A DNA stretch of 64,000 bases from Corynebacterium aquilae DSM 44791. GTDB lineage: Bacteria > Actinomycetota > Actinomycetes > Mycobacteriales > Mycobacteriaceae. Made by a program: the position numbers and the translations under genes. This document shows positions 1 to 8,072 of the stretch, piece by piece (the first letter of the stretch is position 1; each line of letters opens with the position of its first letter). The notes under the pieces are model-generated. The model saw only the letters and a program-made list of their open reading frames with translations, ran no database searches and was not told the DNA's origin. The stretch is taken from assembly GCF_001941445.1 (NCBI RefSeq), contig NZ_CP009245.1, forward strand, positions 1,821,992 through 1,885,991, read 5' to 3'.

Positions 1-573
1 GGCTTCGGATCCGGTGCGGGGATCCACGGGGTAGGCGGGCGGGTTGAGGATAAAGGAGGAATTGATAACTTTCCCATCCACGGTGACTCCCTTGTCACCT
101 TCGAGGCATTGCACGGTCTGTCCCCCGGTGGCGATGACGCGTTTGACCAGATCGTTTTCGTCGGGGGCGACGAATCCGAGGAAGGCTCCGGCGTTTTGGA
201 TACCGCGGATTACCGGATTGGCGCTGCGCTGGGAGACATAGCGCTCATTCCAGGAGTCAGGCCCTTTGAACACCACCACATCACCGGGTTTCGGATCGGA
301 GAAATCGTAGGTGATCTTGTCGACGAAGATTCGGTCGCCGGTGCATCCGCTGCAGCCGTGCAGGGTGGGCTCCATGGACTGGGAGGGGATGACATAGATC
401 CTGCCCACGAAGGTCTGCATGACGAACACCAGGACCAGCGTCATGCCGATGATGATGGGGATTTCTATGTACCAAGGGCGCTGCTGGTTGTCTTTGCCCT
501 TCTTTTGTGCTTTGCCACGCGGTGCGGCTTGGGGAGTCTGCGCGGCAGGCTGCGAATCAAAGTTGGAAGTCAC
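1..573 (-). CDS. lepB: Signal peptidase I (C-terminus outside window)
   Basis: Membrane-bound type I signal peptidase, which removes signal peptides from Sec and Tat substrates at the outer face of the cytoplasmic membrane. Reading from a GTG start at 573 gives a basic, Gln-rich cytoplasmic tail of about 30 residues, one membrane helix (IPIIIGMTLVLVFVMQTFV), then the catalytic-serine box PSQSMEPTL and the general-base lysine box DLVKRVIA. Both catalytic residues are present. The gene runs off the left edge after about 191 codons, so the rest of the protease domain is missing. In corynebacteria lepB usually follows rplS on the same strand; here rplS lies 9.4 kb away beyond an ABC-transporter block on the opposite strand. 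The GTG start gives the expected short N-terminus but has no strong ribosome-binding site. Confidence 0.93.
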   Translation of the reverse strand, partial: MTSNFDSQPAAQTPQAAPRGKAQKKGKDNQQRPWYIEIPIIIGMTLVLVFVMQTFVGRIYVIPSQSMEPTLHGCSGCTGDRIFVDKITYDFSDPKPGDVVVFKGPDSWNERYVSQRSANPVIRGIQNAGAFLGFVAPDENDLVKRVIATGGQTVQCLEGDKGVTVDGKVINSSFILNPPAYPVDPRTGSEA

Positions 574-1146
574 GTGCGCAAACTTTACCAGCGCTGTGGC
601 TAGTCCTTTCGCCAACCTTACGTAGATATTGATGGAAAATTGCTGCGATATGACTGTGGGGATGCGGTGCCTTTGGCTGGTGGGAGCTTGCTTCCAGCGC
701 ACCAATAGCGAGCAACACACCCGAACGGTGGAATTGCATGGCGGTCATTTCAGCGGCCCAAATCCGGGATCTTCTATGAAAAATGCTGCGAAAAAGCCAG
801 CAAAAACAGTGGGATATGCCTCTAGTTTCAACGGCCTAGACAATATATCTATCACCAACGACAGCCTTGCCCTATAACAGGCCAGCGCTCGCCGAGGCCC
901 AAAAAGGGCCGGGGACGTGCACCAGGGACGAAAAAGCAGGTACGACCTTTAAGTCAAAAACAAAGGTAAGCCTACTTTTAACTGCGGTGTTTGTGGATGC
1001 TGTGCTCGCTTCGACAGTTTTTTAAGTCACCTGTCGACCGGTATATTTTGTGAGCAGACGCACAGTCTTACAGTCTCGTCGGTAGACGCCCCACTGTCAC
1101 CCCACCGTGGGCCCTGCCGCCGACCCGACCAAGTAAAGAACCAGCC
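574..1146. other. Intergenic region between divergent lepB and the ABC operon
   Basis: No convincing protein-coding frame was seen in these 573 bases. The segment holds the lepB promoter on the minus strand and, from about 940 to 1146, the upstream region of the plus-strand transporter operon including a DtxR-like site at 962-980. The middle, around 770-870, is somewhat AT-richer than the flanking genes. Short frames here lack codon bias and ribosome-binding sites. Confidence 0.6.
962..980 (+). promoter_or_regulatory. Candidate DtxR (iron repressor) box upstream of peptide ABC operon
   Basis: The 19-mer AAAGGTAAGCCTACTTTTA matches the DtxR consensus TTAGGTTAGCCTAACCTAA at 12 of 19 positions, with the central AGGTnAGCCTA core intact and most mismatches in the right arm. 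It lies about 165 bp upstream of the first permease start. Iron control of this transporter is an inference. Confidence 0.35.
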
Positions 1147-2130
1147 ATGATCAAGTATCTGCTCAAGAAGACGGCGAGCTGGATCGGCATGATTTTCATC
1201 GCCGTGAACATCACGTACTTCCTGGCCAACTCGTTCCTTGACCCTCGCTCCAATTACGCGGAGCGCCGGCCACCCGTACCGGAAGAACGAGTCGACGCCA
1301 TCCTGACTCCCCTGAACCTCAACAACAAGGAGCCCCTGCTCGAACGCTGGTGGACCTGGTTGACCAATATTTTGTTGCACTGGGACTGGGGCCAGTCCCC
1401 CGTCGGCGACAGCGTCAATGAACAGATTTCCTACCGCGTGTGGGTTTCTGCCGAGCTGATGCTGCTGGCCACCATTTTGTCTGTGGTCATTGGTGTTTCC
1501 GTCGGCGTGTACACCGCATCCCGCCAGTACAAAGCCGGCGACCGCGTGTGGCAGTTCATCTCGATTATCACGATGAACATCCACATTGTCGTCGCCAGCC
1601 TGCTGGTGGTGTGGGCGGCCATCAAGATCAATAAGTCCGCCCACAAGACGGTCTTTTACGTCACCGGCAGCTCGTCGGTCGGCGTCCACGGCTTTTTCAA
1701 CACGCTGGTCGACACCGCCCAGCACTTGATCCTGCCGACCGTCTCGCTGCTGATCATCTCTTACGCGAGCTACCACTTCCTGCAGCGTTCGATCCTGCTG
1801 GACAACATCGACGCCGATTTCGTCCGCACGGCCCGCGCCAAGGGCCTGACCCGCGCGCAGGCGGTGCGCCGCCACGCTTTGCGCACCTCCATCATCCCCG
1901 TGGCCACCACCGTCGCGTTCTCCATCCCCGGCATCTTCACCGGTGCCGTCATGACGGAGACCATCTTCGGCTGGCAGGGCATGGGCCAGTACTTCATTCA
2001 GACCATTAGTCGAAACGACATCCACGGCGTTGTCGCGGTCGCCGCCTTCGGTGCCGCCATGACCGCCGTCGGCGCTATCCTGTCCGACTTCCTGGTCGTC
2101 TTCCTCGATCCCCGCGTGAGGGTGAGCTAA
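1147..2130 (+). CDS. Peptide/nickel-type ABC transporter permease (DppB/OppB family)
   Basis: Inner-membrane permease subunit of a peptide-class (PepT) ABC importer, 327 aa. It has an N-terminal helix (about residues 12-30), a long external segment (about 31-95) that includes an Arg/Pro-rich stretch, then a helix bundle. The cytoplasmic EAA loop that contacts the ATPase is visible at about 223-249 (DADFVRTARAKGLTRAQAVR). It is the first gene of the operon; the next permease starts directly after the stop codon, which implies translational coupling. The start is preceded only by a weak purine stretch (GTAAAGAA). Substrate cannot be read from the sequence; family members move oligopeptides, dipeptides, nickel or opine-like metallophores. 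It is slightly longer than many DppB proteins because of the external segment. Confidence 0.9.
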   Translation: MIKYLLKKTASWIGMIFIAVNITYFLANSFLDPRSNYAERRPPVPEERVDAILTPLNLNNKEPLLERWWTWLTNILLHWDWGQSPVGDSVNEQISYRVWVSAELMLLATILSVVIGVSVGVYTASRQYKAGDRVWQFISIITMNIHIVVASLLVVWAAIKINKSAHKTVFYVTGSSSVGVHGFFNTLVDTAQHLILPTVSLLIISYASYHFLQRSILLDNIDADFVRTARAKGLTRAQAVRRHALRTSIIPVATTVAFSIPGIFTGAVMTETIFGWQGMGQYFIQTISRNDIHGVVAVAAFGAAMTAVGAILSDFLVVFLDPRVRVS

Positions 2131-3174
2131 ATGTCCGACAAAACTAATCGCACGAACCACTCTGGCTCCATGGGCGAGGAATTCCAGCAGCACACCTCCC
2201 CCACCGCGGACATGACTGTGCAGTCGAACCCGACCAACCAAAACCAGTCGGCCTCCGCCACCAAGCACCAGGTCATCGATGACCAGCACCCGCAGGGCGA
2301 TGAACCCACCGGCAAGGCGCCGATGAAGAAGTTCACCCTGTACACCCGCCGCTTCTTCCGCAACAAGATGGCAGTCTTCGGCCTGATCATCTTCCTCGGA
2401 CTGGTGCTGGTCGCCGTGTTCGGCAAATACGTCTCCCAGTGGTCTTTCGACGACCCCGACTTCCTGGCCCTGTCCGAACCCCCCAGCGCGGAGCACTGGT
2501 TCGGCACCTCCAGCTCCGGCAATGACCTGTTCGCCATGGTCGTCCACGGCCTGGGCCGCTCCCTGATGATCGCGGTGCTGGTCTCCCTTGCCACCACGTT
2601 CATCGCCGCCTTCGTGGGCACCGCGGCAGCTCTTTTGGGCGGCCGCCCCGAAAGCATCATCCTGGGCATCATCCACTTCCTGCTCGTCATCCCCTCCTTC
2701 CTCATCATCGCCCTGATGGTGTCCGGTTCCGGTGGCGACTGGAAGCTGCTCATCGTCGTCCTGATCGCCTTCGGCTGGATCTACCAGTCCCGCGTGATCT
2801 GGTCGATGTCGATTTCGTTGCGCGAACGCGAATTCGTGCGCGCCGCCCGCTACATGGGCGTGGGCAACACCAAAATCCTCATCCGCCACATGATCCCCAA
2901 CATTGGCTCCCTGCTGGTCATCAACCTGACCCTAGGCGTGGTCTCCGCCGTGATGAGCGAGACCGGCCTGTCCTTCCTGGGCTTGGGCGTGAAGATCCCC
3001 GACGTGTCCCTCGGTACGTTGCTGTCCACCGGCGCAGCCGCCCTCGAATCTTCCCCGTGGGAGTTCTACTTCCCCGCCGCCTTCCTCACCATGCTGACCG
3101 TGTCCATGGCCTTCATCGCCGACGGCCTGCGTGACGCACTCGATCCGAACTCTGCCGCTGGAGGTAAAGCATGA
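2131..3174 (+). CDS. Peptide/nickel-type ABC transporter permease (DppC/OppC family)
   Basis: Second permease of the importer, 347 aa. The first 65 residues are a hydrophilic tail rich in Asn, Gln, Thr and Ser that is unusual for the family; typical DppC proteins begin shortly before the first helix, which here starts near residue 80 (MAVFGLIIFLGLVLVAVFG). The in-frame ATG at codon 65 (MKKFTLYTRRFF) would give a standard-length protein, but the upstream ATG directly follows the stop of the previous gene and sits behind GAGGGTGAG, so the long form is preferred. The EAA loop REREFVRAARYMGVGNTK is present near residues 231-248. The ATPase gene overlaps the 3' end by 4 bp. Confidence 0.9.
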   Translation: MSDKTNRTNHSGSMGEEFQQHTSPTADMTVQSNPTNQNQSASATKHQVIDDQHPQGDEPTGKAPMKKFTLYTRRFFRNKMAVFGLIIFLGLVLVAVFGKYVSQWSFDDPDFLALSEPPSAEHWFGTSSSGNDLFAMVVHGLGRSLMIAVLVSLATTFIAAFVGTAAALLGGRPESIILGIIHFLLVIPSFLIIALMVSGSGGDWKLLIVVLIAFGWIYQSRVIWSMSISLREREFVRAARYMGVGNTKILIRHMIPNIGSLLVINLTLGVVSAVMSETGLSFLGLGVKIPDVSLGTLLSTGAAALESSPWEFYFPAAFLTMLTVSMAFIADGLRDALDPNSAAGGKA

Positions 3175-5216
3175 CCCAGCAACCAGTCCTATCCGTCCGG
3201 GACCTCAACGTCTCCTTCCCCTCGGAAGCAGGCGTCGTCAACGCCGTCCGCGGCGTCAACTTCGACCTCTACCCCGGCAAAACCCTCGGCATCGTCGGCG
3301 AATCCGGCTCGGGTAAATCCGTGACCTCCATGGCGATCATGGGCCTGCTGCCCGGCTACGCCAACATCACCGGCAGCGTCGAGCTATCCGGTCGCCAAAT
3401 TCTCGGCCTGTCCGACGAAAAGATGTCCGACATCCGCGGCAAAGAGATCGGCATGATCTTCCAGGATCCGCTCTCTGCGCTGACCCCCGTGTTTGATGTC
3501 GGCACCCAGATCGTCGAAGCCATCCAGTGCCACCGCAAGGTCAGCCGCAAGCAGGCCTGGAAGGAAGCCGTCGAACTGCTCGACCTCGTCGGCATCCCCG
3601 ACCCGGTCAACCGCGCCAAGGCCTTCCCCCACGAGTTCTCCGGCGGTATGCGCCAGCGCGTGGTCATCGCGATCGCGATCGCTAACAACCCCAACGTGCT
3701 CATCGCCGACGAGCCGACCACCGCCCTCGACGTGACCATTCAGGCTCAGATCCTGGAACTCATCAAGGTTGCACAGCGCGAAACCAACGCGGCCACCATC
3801 ATGATCACCCACGACATGGGTGTGGTCGCCGGCACCGCCGACGACGTCATGGTGATGTACGCGGGCCGCCCCGTCGAACACACCGACGTGCACACGCTGT
3901 TCAAAACCCCGAAGATGCCGTACACCGTCGGCCTGCTGGGCTCCATCCCCAGCATCGTCAAGAAGGAAAAGACCGCACTGACCACCATTGAGGGCAACCC
4001 CCCGATCGTGGTCGACCTGCCGGACGAATGCCCCTTCGCCCCCCGCTGCCCCATCGCCAAGCCCGAGTGCCGCAGCACCGAACCCGCCCAGGTCGAAATC
4101 ACCCCGGGCCACCGAGTGGCCTGCGTGCGCGCCCAGGAAATCGTCGACCGCAAGATCGACGGCCAAGAGATCTTCCCCACCCCAGCGCTTCCCGAAAACG
4201 CCCTGGCGGAAGTCCCCCGCGAACAGCGCGAAACCGTGCTCGACGTCAAGGATCTGACCAAGACCTTCCCGCTGCTCAAGGGCGCCCTGCTCAAACGCCG
4301 GGTGGGTTCGGTCTACGCCGTTAACGGGCTGACCTTCGACATCCGCGAAGGGGAATGCTTCGCCATCGTCGGCGAATCCGGCTGCGGTAAAACCACCACC
4401 CTGCTGGAAATCATGGATCTCAAGCCGGAAGACGACACCAAAATCGTCCTCAACGGCACCGACGCCAGCACCCTCAACCGCACCCAGCGCCGCTTGGCTC
4501 GCAAAGACATCCAGATCGTGTTCCAGGACCCCATGGGAGCCCTGGATCCGCGTATGACGGTGGCGGACATTCTCCGCGAGCCACTGGACTCCCTCGGATA
4601 CGAAGGCGATAAAACCGCCCGCATCCACGAAGTCATGGCACTGGTTGGGCTCGACCCGAAGCACATCGACCGCTTCCCCGGGCACTTCTCCGGTGGCCAG
4701 CGCCAGCGCATCTGCGTGGCCCGCGCCCTGGCCGCCAACCCCAAACTCATCGTCCTCGACGAGCCCGTGTCCGCCCTGGACGTATCCATCCAGGCCGGCA
4801 TGCTCAACCTGCTCGATGAGCTCAAAGCCAAGCTCAACCTGAGCTACCTCATCGTCGCCCACGACCTGTCGGTCATCCGACACATCTCCGACCGGGCGGC
4901 CGTGATGTACCTCGGGCGCTTCGTGGAGCAAGGCGACACCGACGCCCTGTTCGACAACCCACAGCACCCCTACACCCAGGCCCTGCTGTCCGCCATCCCG
5001 GTGGCAGACCCCGACCTGGAGCGCACCCGCAAACGCATCGTGCTCAAGGACTCCCTGCCCTCCCCCACCGAAAAGGTTGTCGGCTGCGCCTTCCGCGGCC
5101 GCTGCCCGCTCTACCCGGAGCTCGACGCGGACGGCAAGAAGCTGTGCGAAACCGTCGCCCCGCCCCACCACGAATTCGACGGCGTAGACCACGAAGTAGT
5201 GTGCCACCACCGCTAG
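3171..5216 (+). CDS. Peptide ABC transporter, fused double ATPase (DppD-DppF type)
   Basis: A single 681-aa polypeptide carries both ATP-binding subunits that are often encoded separately. Domain 1 has Walker A GESGSGKS (residues 43-50), signature FSGGMRQRV and Walker B VLIADEPTTALD, and ends with the Cys-containing peptide-transporter C-terminal motif (CPFAPRCPIAKPEC). After a linker, domain 2 has Walker A GESGCGKTT (about 399-407), signature FSGGQRQRI and Walker B LIVLDEPVSALD, again ending with a Cys motif (CAFRGRCPLYPELD). All catalytic motifs are intact in both halves, so it can form a complete ATPase pair alone. It overlaps the upstream permease by ATGA. The Cys-rich tails are common in this family and may bind a metal cluster. 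Confidence 0.94.
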   Translation: MTQQPVLSVRDLNVSFPSEAGVVNAVRGVNFDLYPGKTLGIVGESGSGKSVTSMAIMGLLPGYANITGSVELSGRQILGLSDEKMSDIRGKEIGMIFQDPLSALTPVFDVGTQIVEAIQCHRKVSRKQAWKEAVELLDLVGIPDPVNRAKAFPHEFSGGMRQRVVIAIAIANNPNVLIADEPTTALDVTIQAQILELIKVAQRETNAATIMITHDMGVVAGTADDVMVMYAGRPVEHTDVHTLFKTPKMPYTVGLLGSIPSIVKKEKTALTTIEGNPPIVVDLPDECPFAPRCPIAKPECRSTEPAQVEITPGHRVACVRAQEIVDRKIDGQEIFPTPALPENALAEVPREQRETVLDVKDLTKTFPLLKGALLKRRVGSVYAVNGLTFDIREGECFAIVGESGCGKTTTLLEIMDLKPEDDTKIVLNGTDASTLNRTQRRLARKDIQIVFQDPMGALDPRMTVADILREPLDSLGYEGDKTARIHEVMALVGLDPKHIDRFPGHFSGGQRQRICVARALAANPKLIVLDEPVSALDVSIQAGMLNLLDELKAKLNLSYLIVAHDLSVIRHISDRAAVMYLGRFVEQGDTDALFDNPQHPYTQALLSAIPVADPDLERTRKRIVLKDSLPSPTEKVVGCAFRGRCPLYPELDADGKKLCETVAPPHHEFDGVDHEVVCHHR

Positions 5217-5834
5217 CGGCTCACACCACCTTCCACGCCAACCCCTGGGACGCGCCCGCAACGTGAATCTTTTCCTTCACCAAGCGGGTGCCACCCCAGG
5301 GGTTTGCGCATTCTCCACCACGGCAGAAGTCACCGACAAGCGCAGCACCGGTCAAAACAACTCACGCAAGCTGTGATTCCTATCGCAAGGTCGCGCGCTC
5401 ACGCTACCTACCCTTTGAGGCGGTAGCGCATAAATAGCAAAGACACCTCACTCACACTCGATAAAATCGCTGCATAAATATTTTTGTCCAGGCATATAAA
5501 GGGCATATATCCGGAAGGGCTGCATATTTTGCACAATGTGGGTAATGGCACCGCACCCTAGGGCAGCAATTTCCGATTAGCTCAAAAACGCTCATAAACA
5601 CTAAAATTTGAGCTCAGAATGAGCAGATTGTGCGCAAGATTTCAGTCAACTCCAATCATCCGCACAGACCCCGCCTCCATTCCCACCCACCAGCACCGCA
5701 CCAACACGGACTGCGCGCACACCCCCGCAACCAGCCCGAGTTGCGCCACGCTTGCCCTAACCCAACAGAAGCAACAGCAGTGCTGGCACGAACCCTAAGT
5801 GCAACCCGATGGTCAGAAAGGACCTCCTGACCCC
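5217..5834. other. Long AT-rich intergenic/regulatory region before first lipoprotein gene
   Basis: No protein-coding frame with a plausible start was found in these 618 bases. An inverted repeat AACCCCTGGG (5240-5249) / CCCAGGGGTT (5295-5304) with a 45-nt loop may end the ATPase transcript. From 5428 to 5530 the DNA becomes AT-rich and holds five GCATA-type repeats (listed separately). The length and composition suggest that the lipoprotein gene has its own regulated promoter instead of simple read-through. Confidence 0.6.
5428..5530 (+). repeat. Five GCATA direct repeats at near-helical spacing
   Basis: Copies are GCATAAATA at 5428 and 5472, GCATATAAA at 5492, GCATATATC at 5503 and GCATATTTT at 5522. 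Start-to-start distances are 44, 20, 11 and 19 bp, close to whole turns of B-DNA, so the sites would lie on one face of the helix. This suggests binding sites for a cooperative regulator or an AT-preferring nucleoid protein about 300 bp upstream of the lipoprotein gene. Confidence 0.4.
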
Positions 5835-7544
5835 ATGATGTCACGCACCGTGATGAAGCTCGCGGCACTCACCGCGCTCTCCTCCCTCTCCCTCGTCGCC
5901 TGCGCAAGCGGAGAAGACGCCACCACCTCCAACTCCGCGTCTTCCGACACCAGCAAAACCGCCGCCAAGGCCGGAGTCAACGACACCCCCGACGAGGACA
6001 TCAACGCACACCCCCGCGATGACCTCAAAGACGGAGGCACCCTGACCTCTTCGCTCGGAGAATTCAGCGAGCAGCAAAACGTCTTCAACGTCGACGCCAT
6101 GATTTACACCACCCAGGTGTGGAAGTGGTACAACCCGCAAATGGTGCTGTTTACCGCAGACGGCGAAGCCAAACCCAACGAGTCCTACATCACCGGCTGG
6201 TCCGCAGACGTAGAAAACGGCAACACCGTCGTCACTTACGACCTGAACGAAAAAGCCAAGTTCAACGACGACACCCCCATCGACTGGAAAGCCTTCGAGA
6301 CCACCTGGATCATCAACCGGGGCGACTCCGAGGACTACGCACCAAACAACACTGACGGCTACGAGCAGATCAAATCCGTAGAGCCCGGCACCAGTGACAA
6401 GCAGGTTAAGGTCACCTTCGACGGCATCTACCCCTGGTGGGAAGGCCTGTTCATCTTCATCGCGCACCCGGCGCTGAAGGATCCTAATAACTACAACGAC
6501 TACCTCAACAAGCTGCACCCCGAATGGGGCGCAGGCCCCTACACCGTCGAAGACGTCGACTACAAAAAGGGCGAGGTCGTCTTCAAGCGCAACGACAAAT
6601 GGTGGGGCAACCCCGGCAAGCTCGACAAGCGCATCTTCCGCCAGCTCGAGGTCAAGGCCGCCATCAACGCCTACCGCAACGGCGAGCTCGACAACGTCAG
6701 CGCCGCAAGCCGCGAAGCATACTCCGCAGTCAAGGACGAGCCGAACACCCAGGTCCGCATCTCCCAGCGCTCCCGCAACTCCCTGCTCACCCTGAACTCC
6801 GCTGCCCCCGCGCTCAACGATGTCAAGGTTCGCAAGGCAATTGCCACCGCAATCGACCGCGAACTGATGTCTAAGATCCAAACCAAGGGCCTGCCCTTCG
6901 AAGAGCCCACCCCGCCCGGCTCCCTGGCTCTGTTCCGATTCCAGGAAGGCTACAACGACAACTTCGCCGAAGCCACCACCTTCAGTGTCGAAGAATCCAA
7001 GAAGATCCTCGACGAAGCCGGTTGGGTCGAAGGCGCCGACGGATACCGTGAAAAGGACGGCAAGCCCCTGGAGTTGCGCTACGTCTACTTCTCCGACTCC
7101 GAAGCCGCCAAGGCTGACGCCACTGCCATCCAGAAGCTGCTCAAAGACGTTGGAGTGAAACTGGATCTAGTCAACCGCCCGGGCAGCGACTTTTCCAGTG
7201 TCATCAAGAACGACGACTTCGACATCCTGCCGATCGCCTTCACCGCCGACAGCCCCTTCGGCATGGCCACCCTGGGCCAGCTCTACATGTCCACCTCCGA
7301 CTTCAATGACTCCGGCACCGGAACCCCTGAAATCGACCAGATGATCCGCGACATGCAGAAGCTGCCGACCGCAGAAGAACAAATCGCCGCCGGCAACAAG
7401 GTTGAAGCCGCAGCCTTCAAGGAATTCGGTTACATCCCCATGTTCAACGGTGCCAACATCGAGGCAGTTCGCACGGATCTTGCCAACTTCGGCCCCAGCG
7501 CCTTCGGCGCTTACCCCATCGAGGACATCGGTTGGCTGAAATAA
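5835..7544 (+). CDS. Peptide-class ABC transporter substrate-binding lipoprotein 1 (SBP_bac_5)
   Basis: Extracellular solute receptor anchored by a lipid, 569 aa. The N-terminus MMSRTVMKLAALTALSS is a lipoprotein signal with lipobox LVAC; the mature protein starts at the Cys and continues with a Thr/Ser/Asp-rich spacer. The body is family 5 (DppA/OppA-like), with typical segments such as NDDTPIDWKAFETTWIINRG and DKWWGNPGKLDKRIFRQLE. The ATG at 5835 is chosen because AGAAAGGA lies 12 nt upstream; 5838 and 5853 are alternatives. It is followed by a strong terminator, so it is a monocistronic unit downstream of the permease/ATPase genes. It closely resembles the second lipoprotein gene just downstream. 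Ligand unknown. Confidence 0.92.
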   Translation: MMSRTVMKLAALTALSSLSLVACASGEDATTSNSASSDTSKTAAKAGVNDTPDEDINAHPRDDLKDGGTLTSSLGEFSEQQNVFNVDAMIYTTQVWKWYNPQMVLFTADGEAKPNESYITGWSADVENGNTVVTYDLNEKAKFNDDTPIDWKAFETTWIINRGDSEDYAPNNTDGYEQIKSVEPGTSDKQVKVTFDGIYPWWEGLFIFIAHPALKDPNNYNDYLNKLHPEWGAGPYTVEDVDYKKGEVVFKRNDKWWGNPGKLDKRIFRQLEVKAAINAYRNGELDNVSAASREAYSAVKDEPNTQVRISQRSRNSLLTLNSAAPALNDVKVRKAIATAIDRELMSKIQTKGLPFEEPTPPGSLALFRFQEGYNDNFAEATTFSVEESKKILDEAGWVEGADGYREKDGKPLELRYVYFSDSEAAKADATAIQKLLKDVGVKLDLVNRPGSDFSSVIKNDDFDILPIAFTADSPFGMATLGQLYMSTSDFNDSGTGTPEIDQMIRDMQKLPTAEEQIAAGNKVEAAAFKEFGYIPMFNGANIEAVRTDLANFGPSAFGAYPIEDIGWLK

Positions 7545-7582
7545 CCCCGTCATAGCGCAAGCCACCAGGCCTTGCCCATGAC

Positions 7583-7619
7583 AGCTGCCCCCACACGACA
7601 TGTGTGGGGGCAGCTTTTT
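7583..7619 (+). terminator. Rho-independent terminator after lipoprotein gene 1
   Basis: A perfect 14-bp stem (7583-7596 with 7602-7615), loop GACAT, followed by a run of five T. It lies about 40 bp after the stop codon. Confidence 0.9.
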
Positions 7620-8072
7620 GTCATCCCACCCACATGGGACGGCACTCATAGACAACGCGGTTCTCCCGTACCCCCAAGCGCGCATTGTTGATCTGAGTCA
7701 CAAAAACAAGCCCCTTTCACCCAAACGGGGTAAAAAAATTTCTACCCCACCCTAGCGCCACCGAAAACTACATTCGCACCACACAGCCTCACCCACTTGG
7801 CCAAAAGGCCTGCTCAATGTCAGTATTGCTCACCCGAGCGTCTCATGGCAGCTGAAAAAGAGTTCACAAAACCCTCACAACGGGCTTTTCTCACACATCA
7901 CATTCACAGATAAATGTGCGCTAGGTGACAGTGTCTTGTAGACTCCCAAACATGCATCTTCCCCACTGATGCACCACACCAGTGGGACGCATGCGCGATG
8001 GCCGATACGCCCCGCCCCGCGGAACCCCCCTCGACCATCCCGCGACACACGTCGTAACAGGAGGAAAACCTT
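7620..8072. other. Intergenic/promoter region before second lipoprotein gene
   Basis: Between the terminator and the second lipoprotein gene no coding frame is evident. The region contains a candidate GlxR site (7915-7930), a possible -10-like TAGACT just after it, and a strong ribosome-binding site AGGAGG shortly before the ATG at 8073. The roughly 130-bp stretch between the -10-like element and the start would form a long leader. Confidence 0.55.
7915..7930 (+). promoter_or_regulatory. Candidate GlxR (cAMP-responsive regulator) site
   Basis: TGTGCGCTAGGTGACA matches the corynebacterial GlxR consensus TGTGAnnTAnnTCACA at 10 of 12 defined positions; the two mismatches are at symmetric places. 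It lies about 143 bp upstream of the second lipoprotein start. Carbon-source control is an inference. Confidence 0.35.

Noticed and set aside
11..603. Plus-strand frames over the lepB region
   Set aside because: They are mirror frames of lepB, whose catalytic Ser and Lys boxes are visible on the minus strand.
1027..2889. Long minus-strand open frame opposite the two permease genes
   Set aside because: Composition (Asp, Gly, His, Val) is that of an antisense shadow; the plus-strand permeases are clear.
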